From: Zeus faber
Taxonomy: Eukaryota; Chordata; Actinopteri; Zeiformes; Zeidae
DNA: 64,000 nt
Assembly (NCBI GenBank): GCA_960531495.1
Contig: OY482861.1
Location: 992,001 to 1,056,000 of the forward strand
Reading direction: 5' to 3'
The position numbers and the translations under genes were made by a program. The notes under the pieces were generated by a model. The model worked only from the letters and a program-made list of their open reading frames with translations. It was not told where the DNA came from and made no database searches. This document shows positions 10,541 to 22,764 of this stretch, piece by piece (position 1 is the stretch's first letter; every line of letters starts with the position of its first letter).

Positions 10541-11948
10541 GGCCCATCTAACATGTATTTGTCGAGTTATGATCATTTTCATCATTATGTGTACATGTGG
10601 GAAAAAACGCATTTTCAGCCGATTTAAACGTCGAAAAGGGGAATTGCTTAAACGCTTCAGTCATTACTCTGTTTGACAGTGTCAGACAGTTTAATTACAA
10701 TGGTGAACTAGTATATGCTGCTAAAGCGTTGTTTGTCAAACAGTTTTAGGCCCATACAACATGTATTTGTCGAGGTATGAGCATTTTCAGAACATTGGAC
10801 GGTTTGCTGTCTAGCTGAATTAGAGAAACACCGAACCATTGTCTCTTCAGAGGTGAATGATTCAGAATGCTGCAGTACAGCATAGAAATTTTATTAATAT
10901 GATGAACTATTATGTGCTTCCTAAGTTTTTCTCTCAGATTTCTATGCCCATCTAACATGTATTTCTGGAGTTATGATCATTTTCAGAACTTGTGACGGTT
11001 TGCTGTCTAACTGAATTAGAGAAACACCGAACCATTGTCTCTTCAGAGGTGAATGATTCAGAATGCTGCAGTACAGCATAGAAATTTAATTAATACGATG
11101 AACTATTATGTGCTTCTTAAGTGTTTCTCACAGATTTCTAGGCCCATCTAACATGTATTTGTGGAGTTATGATCATTTTCATCATTGTGTGCACATGTGG
11201 GAAAAAACGCATTTTCAGCCGATTTAAACGTCGAAAAGGGGAATTGGTTAAACGCTTCAGTCATTACTCTGTGTGACAGTGTCAGACAGTTTAAATACAT
11301 TGGTGAACTAGTATATGCTGCTAAAGTGTTGTTTGTCAACCAGTTTTAGGCCCATCTAACATGTATTTGTCGAGTTATGATCATTTTCATCATTATGTGT
11401 ACATGTGGGAAAAAACGCATTTTCAGCCGATTTAAACGTCGAAAAGGGGAATTGCTTAAACGCTTCAGTCATTACTCTGTGTGACAGTGTCAGACAGTTT
11501 AATTACAATGGTGAACTAGTATATGCTGCTAAAGCGTTGTTTGTCAAACAGTTTTAGGCCCATACAACATGTATTTGTCGAGGTATGAGCATTTTCAGAA
11601 CATTGGACGGTTTGCTGTCTAACTGAATTAGAGAAACACCGAACCATTGTCTCTTCAGAGGTGAATGATTCAGAATGCTGCAGTACAGCATTGAAATTTA
11701 ATTAATGTGATGAACTATTATGTGCTTCCTAAGTGTTTCTCTCAGATTTCTATGCCCATCTAACATGTATTTCTGGAGTTATGATCATTTTCAGAACTTG
11801 TGACGGTTTGCTGTCTAACTGAATTAGAGAAACACCGAACCATTGTCTCTTCAGAGGTGAATGATTCAGAATGCTGCAGTACAGCATAGAAATTTAATTA
11901 ATATGATGAACTATTATGTGCTTCTTAAGTGTTTCTCACAGATTTCTA
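10333..11948 (+). repeat. Two consecutive complete 808-bp HORs (A1-A2-B1-B2)
   Basis: Two successive canonical HOR copies, at 10333-11140 and 11141-11948, each made of 208+208+196+196 bp. The copies share marker substitutions: the A1 tail reads TACATTGGTGAAC and ends TTTGTCAACCAG, and A2 carries GAATTGCTTAAACG and TTTAATTAC. A third copy starts at 11949 but loses its second B (612-bp form). Other complete AABB copies lie at 22502-23309, 30772-31579 and 34213-35020. The 600-bp form (A-B-B) and 612-bp form (A-A-B) elsewhere can be read as this HOR with one monomer deleted. Confidence 0.9.
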
Positions 11949-12768
11949 GGCCCATCTAACATGTATTTGTGGAGTTATGATCATTTTCATCATTGTGTGC
12001 ACATGTGGGAAAAAACGCATTTTCAGCCGATTTAAACGTCGAAAAGGGGAATTGGTTAAACGCTTCAGTCATTACTCTGTGTGACAGTGTCAGACAGTTT
12101 AAATACATTGGTGAACTAGTATATGCTGCTAAAGTGTTGTTTGTCAACCAGTTTTAGGCCCATCTAACATGTATTTGTCGAGTTATGATCATTTTCATCA
12201 TTATGTGTACATGTGGGAAAAAACGCATTTTCAGCCGATTTAAACGTCGAAAAGGAGAATTGGTTAAACGCTTCAGTCATTACTCTGTGTGACAGTGTCA
12301 GACAGTTTAAATACAATGGTGAACTAGTATATGCTGCTAAAGCGTTGTTTGTCAAACAGTTTTAGGCCCATACAACATGTATTTGTCGAGGTATGAGCAT
12401 TTTCAGAACATTGGACGGTTTGCTGTCTAGCTGAATTAGAGAAACACCGAACCATTGTCTATTCAGAGGTGAATGATTCAGAATGCTGTAGTAGAGCATA
12501 GAAATTTTATTAATATGATGAACTATTATGTGCTTCCTAAGTTTTTCTCTCAGATTTCTATGCCCATCTAACATGTATTTGTGGAGTTAGGATCATTTTC
12601 ATCATAGTGTGCATATGTGGGAAAAAACGCATTTTCAGCCGATTTAAACGTCGAAAAGGGGAATTGGTTAAACGCTTCAGTCATTACTCTGTGTGACAGT
12701 GTCAGACAGTTTAAATACAATGGTGAACTAGTATATGCTGCTAAACTGTTGTTTGTCAAACAGTTTTA
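11349..12768 (+). repeat. 2436-bp-offset duplication, copy 1
   Basis: Monomers A, B, B, A, A, B, A match 13785-15204 at a constant offset of 2436 bp. Shared rare markers are GTCTAACTGAATT in B1, CCTAAGTGTTTCTCTCAG, GAAAAGGAGAATTGG, CTGTAGTAGAGCAT, GTTAGGATC and GCATATGTGGG. The tails differ at TAAACTGTTG here against TAAATTGTTG in copy 2. The monomer that follows is unusual in both cases: divergent at 12769 and chimeric at 15205. Confidence 0.85.
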
Positions 12769-12976
12769 GGCCCATGTAAAATGTATTTGTCGAGTTATGA
12801 TTATTTTCATCATTGTGTGCACATGTGGGAAAAAACGCATTTTCAGTCGATTTAAACGTCGATTTGGCGGAACGGTTAAACGCTTCAGTCATTACTCTAT
12901 GCGACAGTGTCAGTCAGTTTAAATACAATGATGAACTAGTATGTGCTGCTAAAGCGTTGTTTGTCAAACAGTTTTA
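12769..12976 (+). repeat. Divergent A monomer
   Basis: 208-bp A monomer with many private changes: CAGTCGATTTAAACG, then TCGATTTGGCGGAACGG where other copies have TCGAAAAGGGGAATTGG, then CTCTATGCGACAGTGTCAGTC and ATGATGAACTAGTATGTGC. The flanks are ordinary (GTAAAATG head, AAAGCGTTG tail). The dyad is damaged in both arms. It stands out from neighbours that differ by only a few bases, so it may be an old variant captured by exchange or a patch of gene conversion from an unseen family member. Confidence 0.85.
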
Positions 12977-13784
12977 GGCCCATACAACATGTATTTGTCG
13001 AGGTATGAGCATTTTCAGAACATTGGACGGTTTGCTGTCTAGCTGAATTAGAGAAACACCGAACCATTGTCTCTTCAGAGGTGAATGATTCAGAATGCTG
13101 CAGTACAGCATTGAAATTTAATTAATGTGATGAACTGTTATGTGCTTCCTAAGTTTTTCTCTCAGATTTCTATGCCCATCTAACATGTATTTCTGGAGTT
13201 ATGATCATTTTCAGAACTTGTGACGGTTTGCTGTCTAACTGAATTAGAGAAACACCGAACCATTGTCTCTTCAGAGGTGAATGATTCAGAATGCTGCAGT
13301 ACAGCATAGAAATTTAATTAATATGATGAACTATTATGTGCTTCTTAAGTGTTTCTCACAGATTTCTAGGCCCATCTAACATGTATTTGTGGAGTTATGA
13401 TCATTTTCATCATTGTGTGCACATGTGGGAAAAAACGCATTTTCAGCCGATTTAAACGTCGAAAAGGGGAATTGGTTAAACGCTTCAGTCATTACTCTGT
13501 GTGACAGTGTCAGACAGTTTAAATACAATGGTGAACTAGTATATGCTGCTAAATTGTTGTTTGTCAAACAGTTTTAGGCCCATGTAAAATGTATTTGTCG
13601 AGTTATGATTATTTTCATCACTGTGTGCACATGTGGGAAAAAACGCATTTTCAGCCGATTTAAACGTCGAAAAGGGGAATTGGTTAAACGCTTCAGTCAT
13701 TACTCTGTGTGACAGTGTCAGACAGTTTAAATACATTGGTGAACTAGTATATGCTGCTAAAGTGTTGTTTGTCAACCAGTTTTA

Positions 13785-15204
13785 GGCCCATCTAACATGT
13801 ATTTGTCGAGTTATGATCATTTTCATCATTATGTGTACATGTGGGAAAAAACGCATTTTCAGCCGATTTAAACGTCGAAAAGGGGAATTGCTTAAACGCT
13901 TCAGTCATTACTCTGTGTGACAGTGTCAGACAGTTTAATTACAATGGTGAACTAGTATATGCTGCTAAAGCGTTGTTTGTCAAACAGTTTTAGGCCCATA
14001 CAACATGTATTTGTCGAGGTATGAGCATTTTCAGAACATTGGACGGTTTGCTGTCTAACTGAATTAGAGAAACACCGAACCATTGTCTCTTCAGAGGTGA
14101 ATGATTCAGAATGCTGCAGTACAGCATTGAAATTTAATTAATGTGATGAACTATTATGTGCTTCCTAAGTGTTTCTCTCAGATTTCTATGCCCATCTAAC
14201 ATGTATTTCTGGAGTTATGATCATTTTCAGAACTTGTGACGGTTTGCTGTCTAACTGAATTAGAGAAACACCGAACCATTGTCTCTTCAGAGGTGAATGA
14301 TTCAGAATGCTGCAGTACAGCATAGAAATTTAATTAATATGATGAACTATTATGTGCTTCTTAAGTGTTTCTCACAGATTTCTAGGCCCATCTAACATGT
14401 ATTTGTGGAGTTATGATCATTTTCATCATTGTGTGCACATGTGGGAAAAAACGCATTTTCAGCCGATTTAAACGTCGAAAAGGGGAATTGGTTAAACGCT
14501 TCAGTCATTACTCTGTGTGACAGTGTCAGACAGTTTAAATACATTGGTGAACTAGTATATGCTGCTAAAGTGTTGTTTGTCAACCAGTTTTAGGCCCATC
14601 TAACATGTATTTGTCGAGTTATGATCATTTTCATCATTATGTGTACATGTGGGAAAAAACGCATTTTCAGCCGATTTAAACGTCGAAAAGGAGAATTGGT
14701 TAAACGCTTCAGTCATTACTCTGTGTGACAGTGTCAGACAGTTTAAATACAATGGTGAACTAGTATATGCTGCTAAAGCGTTGTTTGTCAAACAGTTTTA
14801 GGCCCATACAACATGTATTTGTCGAGGTATGAGCATTTTCAGAACATTGGACGGTTTGCTGTCTAGCTGAATTAGAGAAACACCGAACCATTGTCTATTC
14901 AGAGGTGAATGATTCAGAATGCTGTAGTAGAGCATAGAAATTTTATTAATATGATGAACTATTATGTGCTTCCTAAGTTTTTCTCTCAGATTTCTATGCC
15001 CATCTAACATGTATTTGTGGAGTTAGGATCATTTTCATCATAGTGTGCATATGTGGGAAAAAACGCATTTTCAGCCGATTTAAACGTCGAAAAGGGGAAT
15101 TGGTTAAACGCTTCAGTCATTACTCTGTGTGACAGTGTCAGACAGTTTAAATACAATGGTGAACTAGTATATGCTGCTAAATTGTTGTTTGTCAAACAGT
15201 TTTA
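13785..15204 (+). repeat. 2436-bp-offset duplication, copy 2
   Basis: Partner of 11349-12768. The part with GGAGAATTGG and GTAGTAGAGCAT is also found at 6487-7098 and 21290-21901, making four copies of one marker haplotype scattered over 15 kb. Only the two copies here share GCATATGTGGG, so they are closest to each other. Confidence 0.85.
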
Positions 15205-15400
15205 GGCCCATGTAAAATGTATTTGTCGAGTTATGATTATTTTCAGAACATTGGACGGTTTGCTGTCTAGCTGAATTAGAGAAACGCCGAACCATTGTCT
15301 CTTCAGAGGTGAATGATTCAGAATGCTGCAGTACAGCATTGAAATTTAATTAATGTGATGAACTATTATGTGCTTCCTAAGTTTTTCTCTCAGATTTCTA
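15205..15400 (+). repeat. Chimeric monomer: A3 head fused to B core
   Basis: The monomer begins like an A3 copy (GGCCCATGTAAAATG, TTTGTCGAGTTATGATTATT) and switches after TTTTCAG to the B1 core (AACATTGGACGGTTTGC). It ends with a B1 tail and is 196 bp long. The switch lies at the end of the 41-bp 5' flank shared by A and B, giving a direct record of recombination there. Its A1 neighbour at 14997 follows a B1 tail, so both edges of this short region were exchanged. Confidence 0.88.
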
Positions 15401-17029
15401 TGCCCATCTAACATGTATTTCTGGAGTTATGATCATTTTCAGAACTTGTGACGGTTTGCTGTCTAACTGAATTAGAGAAACACCGAACCATTGTCTCTTC
15501 AGAGGTGAATGATTCAGAATGCTGCAGTACAGCATAGAAATTTTATTAATATGATGAACTATTATGTGCTTCTTAAGTGTTTCTCACAGATTTCTAGGCC
15601 CATCTAACATGTATTTGTGGAGTTATGATCATTTTCATCATTGTGTGCACATGTGGGAAAAAACGCATTTTCAGCCGATTTAAACGTCGAAAAGGGGAAT
15701 TGGTTAAACGCTTCAGTCATTACTCTGTGTGACAGTGTCAGACAGTTTAAATACATTGGTGAACTAGTATATGCTGCTAAAGTGTTGTTTGTCAACCAAT
15801 TTTAGGCCCATCTAACATGTATTTGTCGAGTTATGATCATTTTCATCATTATGTGTACATGTGGGAAAAAACGCATTTTCAGCCGATTTAAAAGTCGAAA
15901 AGGGGAATTGCTTAAACGCTTCAGTCATTTCTTTGTGTGACAGTGTCAGACAGTTTAAATACAATGGTGAACTAGTATATGCTGCTAAAGCGTTGTTTGT
16001 CAAACAGTTTTAGGCCCATACAACATTGTATTTGACGAGGTATGAGCATTTTCAGAACATTGGACGGTTTGCTGTCTAGCTGAATTAGAGAAACACCGAA
16101 CCATTGTCTCTTCAGAGGTGAATGATTCAGAATGCTGCAGTACAGCATAGAAATTATATTAATATGATGAACTATTATGTGCTTCTTAAGTGTTTCTCAC
16201 AGATTTCTAGGCCCATCTAACATGTATTTGTGGAGTTATGATCATTTTCATCATTGTGTGCACATGTGGGAAAAAACGCATTTTCAGCCGATTTAAACGT
16301 CGAAAAGGGGAATTGGTTAAACGCTTCAGTCATTACTCTGTGTGACAGTGTCAGACAGTTTAAATACAATGGTGAACTAGTATATGCTGCTAAAGTGTTG
16401 TTTGTCAACCAGTTTTAGGCCCATCTAACATGTATTTGTCGAGTTATGATCATTTTCATCATTATGTGTACATGTGGGAAAAAACGCATTTTCAGCCGAT
16501 TTAAACGTCGAAAGGGGGAATTGCTTAAACGCTTCAGTCATTACTCTGTGTGACAGTGTCAGACAGTTTAATTACAATGGTGAACTAGTATATGCTGCTA
16601 AAGCGTTGTTTGTCAAACAGTTTTAGGCCCATACAAAATGTATTTGTGGAGGTATGAGCATTTTCAGAACATTGGACGGTTTGCTGTCTAGCTGAATTAG
16701 AGAAACACCGAACCATTGTCTCTTCAGAGGTGAATTATTCAGAATGCTGCAGTACAGCATAGAAATTTTATTAATATGATGAACTATTATGTGCTTCCTA
16801 AGTTTTTCTCTCAGATTTCTATGCCCATCTAACATGTATTTCTGGGGTTATGATCATTTTTATCATAGTGTGTACATGTGGGAAAAAACGCATTTTCAGC
16901 CGATTTAAACGTCGAAAAGGGGAATTGGTTAAACGCTTCAGTCATTACTCTGTGTGACAGTGTCAGACAGTTTAAATACAATGGTGAACTAGTATATGCT
17001 GCTAAAGTGTTGTTTGTCAAACAGTTTTA

Positions 17030-17236
17030 GGCCCATGTAAAATGTATTTGTCGAGTTATGATCATTTTCATCATTGTGTGCACATGTGGGAAAAACGCAT
17101 TTTCAGCCGATTTAAACGTCGAAAAGGGGAATTGCTTAAACGCTTCAGTCATTTCTCTGTGTGACAGTGTCAGACAGTTTAAATACAATGGTGAACTAGT
17201 ATATGCTGCTAAAGCGTTGTTTGTCAAACAGTTTTA
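17030..17236 (+). repeat. 207-bp A monomer with shortened A tract
   Basis: A3-headed A monomer in which GTGGGAAAAAACGC is shortened to GTGGGAAAAACGC (five A instead of six). The same one-base contraction occurs in the monomer at 25955-26161. In both, the minus-strand frame present in other A copies is shifted, with no sign that this is avoided. Confidence 0.85.
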
Positions 17237-18645
17237 GGCCCATACAACATTGTATTTGACGAGGTATGAGCATTTTCAGAACATTGGACGGTTTGCTGTC
17301 TAGCTGAATTAGAGAAAAACCGAACCATTGTCTCTTCAGAGGTGAATGATTCAGAATGCTGCAGTACAGCATAGAAATTTTATTAATATGATGAACTATT
17401 ATGTGCTTCTTAAGTGTTTCTCACAGATTTCTAGGCCCATCTAACATGTATTTGTGGAGTTATGATCATTTTCATCATTGTGTGCACATGTGGGAAAAAA
17501 CGCATTTTCAGCCGATTTAAACGTCGAAAAGGGGAATTGGTTAAACGCTTCAGTCATTACTCTGTGTGACAGTGTCAGACAGTTTAAATACAATGGTGAA
17601 CTAGTATATGCTGCTAAAGTGTTGTTTGTCAACCAGTTTTAGGCCCATCTAACATGTATTTGTCGAGTTATGATCATTTTCATCATTATGTGTACATGTG
17701 GGAAAAAACGCATTTTCAGCCGATTTAAACGTCGAAAAGGGGAATTGGTTAAACGCTTCAGTCATTACTCTGTGTGACAGTGTCAGACAGTTTAAATACA
17801 ATGGTGAACTAGTATATGCTGCTAAAGCGTTGTTTGTCAAACAGTTTTAGGCCCATACAACATGTATTTGTCGAGGTATGAGCCTTTTCAGAACATTGGA
17901 CGGTTTGCTGTCTAGCTGAATTAGAAAAACACCGAACCATTGTCTCTTCAGAGGTGAATGATTCAGAATGCTGCAGTACAGCATAGAAATTTTATTAATA
18001 TGATGAACTATTATGTGCTTCCTAAGTTTTTCTCTCAGATTTCTATGCCCATCTAACATGTATTTCTGGAGTTATGATCATTTTCAGAACTTGTGACGGT
18101 TTGCTGTCTAGCTGAATTAGAGAAACACCGAACCATTGTCTCTTCAGAGGTGAATGATTCAGAATGCTGCAGTACAGCATAGAAATTTAATTAATATGAT
18201 GAACTATTATGTGCTTCTTAAGTGTTTCTCACAGATTTCTAGGCCCATCTAACATGTATTTGTGGAGTTATGATCATTTTCATCATTGTGTGCACATGTG
18301 GGAAAAAACGCATTTTCAGCCGATTTAAACGTCGAAAAGGGGAATTGGTTAAACGCTTCAGTCATTACTCTGTTTGACAGTGTCAGACAGTTTAAATACA
18401 ATGGTGAACTAGTATATGCTGCTAAAGTGTTGTTTGTCAAACAGTTTTAGGCCCATCTAACATGTATTTGTCGAGGTATGAGCATTTTCAGAACATTGGA
18501 CGGTTTGCTGTCTAGTAGAATTAGAGAAACACCGAACCATTGTCTCTTCAGAGGTGAATGATTCAGAATGCTGCAGTACAGCATAGAAATTTAATTAATA
18601 TGTGGAACTATTATGTGCTTCTTAAGTGTTTCTCACAGATTTCTA

Positions 18646-20273
18646 GGCCCATCTAACATGTATTTGTGGAGTTATGATCATTTTCATCATCGTGTGCACA
18701 TGTGGGAAAAAACGCATTTTCAGCCGATTTAAACGTCGAAAAGGGGAATTGGTTAAACGCTTCAGTCATTACTCTGTGTGACAGTGTCAGACAGTTTAAA
18801 TACAATGGTGAACTAGTATATGCTGCTATAGTGTTGTTTGTCAAACAGTTTTAGGCCCATGTACAATGTATTTGTCGAGTTATGATTATTTTCATCATTG
18901 TGTGCACATGTGGGAAAAAACGCATTTTCAGCCGATTTAAACGTCGAAAAGGGGAATTGGTTAAACGCTTCAGTCATTACTCTGTGTGACAGTGTCAGAC
19001 AGTTTAAATACAATGGTGAACTAGTATATGCTGCTAAAGCGTTGTTTGTCAAACAGTTTTAGGCCCATACAACATGTATTTGACGAGGTATGAGCATTTT
19101 CAGAACATTGGACGGTTTGCTGTCTAGCTGAATTAGAGAAACACCGAACCATTGTCTCTTCAGAGGTGAATGATTCAGAATGCTGCAGTACAGCATTGAA
19201 ATTTAATTAATGTGATGAACTATTATGTGCTTTCTAAGTTTTTCTCTCAGATTTCTATGCCCATCTAACATGTATTTCTGGAGTTATGATAATTTTCAGA
19301 ACTTGTGACGGTTTGCTGTCTAACTGAATTAGAGAAACACCGAACCATTGTCTCTTCAGAGGTGAATGATTCAGAATGCTGCAGTACAGCATAGAAATTT
19401 AATTAATATGATGAACTATTATGTGCTTCTTAAGTGTTTCTCACAGATTTCTAGGCCCATCTAACATGTATTTGTGGAGTTATGATCATTTTCATCATTG
19501 TGTGCACATGTGGGAAAAAACGTATTTTCAGCCGATTTAAACGTCGAAAAGGGGAATTGGTTAAACGCTTCAGTCATTACTCTGTGTGACAGTGTCAGAC
19601 AGTTTAAATACAATGGTGAACTAGTATATGCTGCTAAAGTGTTGTTTGTCAACCAGTTTTAGGCCCATCTAACATGTATTTGTCGAGTTATGATCATTTT
19701 CATCATTATGTGTACATGTGGGAAAAAACGCATTTTCAGCCGATTTAAACGTCGAAAAGGGGAATTGCTTAAACGCTTCAGTCATTACTCTGTGTGACAG
19801 TGTCAGACAGTTTAATTACAATGGTGAACTAGTATATGCTGCTAAAGCGTTGTTTGTCAAACAATTTTAGGCCCATACAACATGTATTTGTCGAGGTATG
19901 AGCATTTTCAGAACATTGGACGGTTTGCTGTCTAGCTGAATTAGAGAAACACCGAACCATTGTCTCTTCAGAGGTGAATGATTCAGAATGCTGCAGTACA
20001 GCATAGAAATTTAATTAATATGATGAACTATTATGTGCTTCTTAAGTGTTTCTCACAGATTTCTAGGCCCATCTAACATGTATTTGTGGAGTTATGATCA
20101 TTTTCATCATCGTGTGCACAGGTGGGAAAAAACGCATTTTCAGCCGATTTAAACGTCGAAAAGGGGAATTGGTTAAACGCTTCAGTCATTACTCTGTGTG
20201 ACAGTGTCAGACAGTTTAAATACAATGGTGAACTAGTATATGCTGCTAAAGTGTTGTTTGTCAAACAGTTTTA
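18646..20273 (+). repeat. Long-range duplication (offset 18440), right copy
   Basis: Partner of 206-1833 with the same A/B order and rare substitutions. Small differences include CATCATCGTGTGCAC here against CATCATTGTGTGCAC on the left, and GATAATTTTC near 19288 against GATCATTTTC. The distance of about 18.4 kb equals many HORs, so this is either an old large duplication or an exchange between distant parts of the array. Confidence 0.8.
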
Positions 20274-22764
20274 GGCCCATGTACAATGTATTTGTCGAGT
20301 TATGATTATTTTCATCATTGTGTGCACATGTGGGAAAAAACGCATTTTCAGCCGATTTAAACGTCGAAAAGGGGAATTGGTTAAACGCTTCAGTCATTAC
20401 TCTGTGTGACAGTGTCACACAGTTTAAATACAATGGTGAACTAGTATATGCTGCTAAAGTGTTGTTTGTCAAACAGTTTTAGGCCCATATACAATGTATT
20501 TGTCGAGTTATGATTATTTTCATCATTGTGTGCACATGTGGGAAAAAACGCATTTTCAGCCGATTTAAACGTCGAAAAGGGGAATTGGTTAAACGCTTCA
20601 GTCATTACTCTGTGTGACAGTGTCAGACAGTTTAAATACAACGGTGAACTAGTATATGCTGCTAAAGCGTTGTTTGTCAAACAGTTTTAGGCCCATACAA
20701 CATGTATTTGTCGAGGTATGAGCATTTTCAGACCATTGAACGATTTGCTGTCTAGCTGAATTAGAGAAACACCGAACCATTGTCTCTTCAGAGGTGAATG
20801 ATTCAGAATGCTGCAGTACAGCATAGAAATTTTATTAATATGATGAACTATTATGTGCTTCCTAAGTTTTTCTCTCAGATTTCTATGCCCATCTAACATG
20901 TATTTCTGGAGTTATGATCATTTTCAGAACTTGTGACGGTTTGCTGTCTAACTGAATTAGAGAAACACCGAACCATTGTCTCTTCAGAGGTGAATGATTC
21001 AGAATGCTGCAGTACAGCATAGAAATTTAATTAATACGATGAACTATTATGTGCTTCTTAAGTGTTTCTCACAGATTTCTAGGCCCATCTAACATGTATT
21101 TGTGGAGTTATGATCATTTTCATCATTGTGTGCACATGTGGGAAAAAACGCATTTTCAGCCGATTTAAACGTCGAAAAGGGGAATTGGTTAAACGCTTCA
21201 GTCATTACTCTGTGTGACAGTGTCAGACAGTTTAAATACATTGGTGAACTAGTATATGCTGCTAAAGTGTTGTTTGTCAACCAGTTTTAGGCCCATCTAA
21301 CATGTATTTGTCGAGTTATGATCATTTTCATCATTATGTGTACATGTGGGAAAAAACGCATTTTCAGCCGATTTAAACGTCGAAAAGGAGAATTGGTTAA
21401 ACGCTTCAGTCATTACTCGGTGTGACAGTGTCAGACAGTTTAAATACAATGGTGAACTAGTATATGCTGCTAAAGCGTTGTTTGTCAAACAGTTTTAGGC
21501 CCATACAACATGTATTTGTCGAGGTATGAGCATTTTCAGAACATTGGACGGTTTGCTGTCTAGCTGAATTAGAGAAACACCGAACCATTGTCTATTCAGA
21601 GGTGAATGATTCAGAATGCTGTAGTAGAGCATAGAAATTTTATTAATATGATGAACTATTATGTGCTTCCTAAGTTTTTCTCTCAGATTTCTATGCCCAT
21701 CTAACATGTATTTGTGGAGTTAGGATCATTTTCATCATAGTGTGCACATGTGGGAAAAAACGCATTTTCAGCCGATTTAAACGTCGAAAAGGGGAATTGG
21801 TTAAACGCTTCAGTCATTACTCTGTGTGACAGTGTCAGACAGTTTAAATACAATGGTGAACTAGTATATGCTGCTAAAGTGTTGTTTGTCAACCAGTTTT
21901 AGGCCCATCTAACATGTATTTGTCGAGTTATGATCATTTTCATCATTATGTGTACATGTGGGAAAAAACGCATTTTCAGCCGATTTAAACGTCGAAAAGG
22001 GGAATTGCTTGAACGCTTCAGTCAGTACTCTGTGTGACAGTGTCAGACAGTTTAAATACAATGGTGAACTAGTATATGCTGCTAAAGCGTTGTTTGTCAA
22101 ACAGTTTTAGGCCCATACAACATGTATTTGTCGAGGTATGAGCATTTTCAGAACATTGGACGGTTTGCTGTCTAGCTGAATTAGAGAAACACCGAACCAT
22201 TGTCTCTTCAGAGGTGAATGATTCAGAATGCTGCAGTACAGCATTGAAATTTAATTAATATGATGAACAATTATGTGCTTCCTAAGTTTTTCTATCAGAT
22301 TTCTATGCCCATCTAACATGTATTTCTGGAGTTATGATCATTTTCAGAACTTGTGACGGTTTGCTGTCTAGCTGAATTAGAGAAACACCGAACCATTGTC
22401 TCTTCAGAGGTGAATGATTCAGAATGCTGCAGTACAGCATAGAAATTTTATTAATATGATGAACTATTATGTGCTTCTTAAGTGTTTCTCACAGATTTCT
22501 AGGCCCATCTAACATGTATTTGTGGAGTTATGATCATTTTCATCATTGTGTGCACATGTGGGAAAAAACGCATTTTCAGCCGATTTAAACGTCGAAAAGG
22601 GGAATTGGTTAAACGCTTCAGTCATTACTCTGTGTGACAGTGTCAGACAGTTTAAATACAATGGTGAACTAGTATATGCTGCTAAAGTGTTGTTTGTCAA
22701 ACAGTTTTAGGCCCATGTACAATGTATTTGTCGAGTTATGATTATTTTCATCATTGTGTGCACA

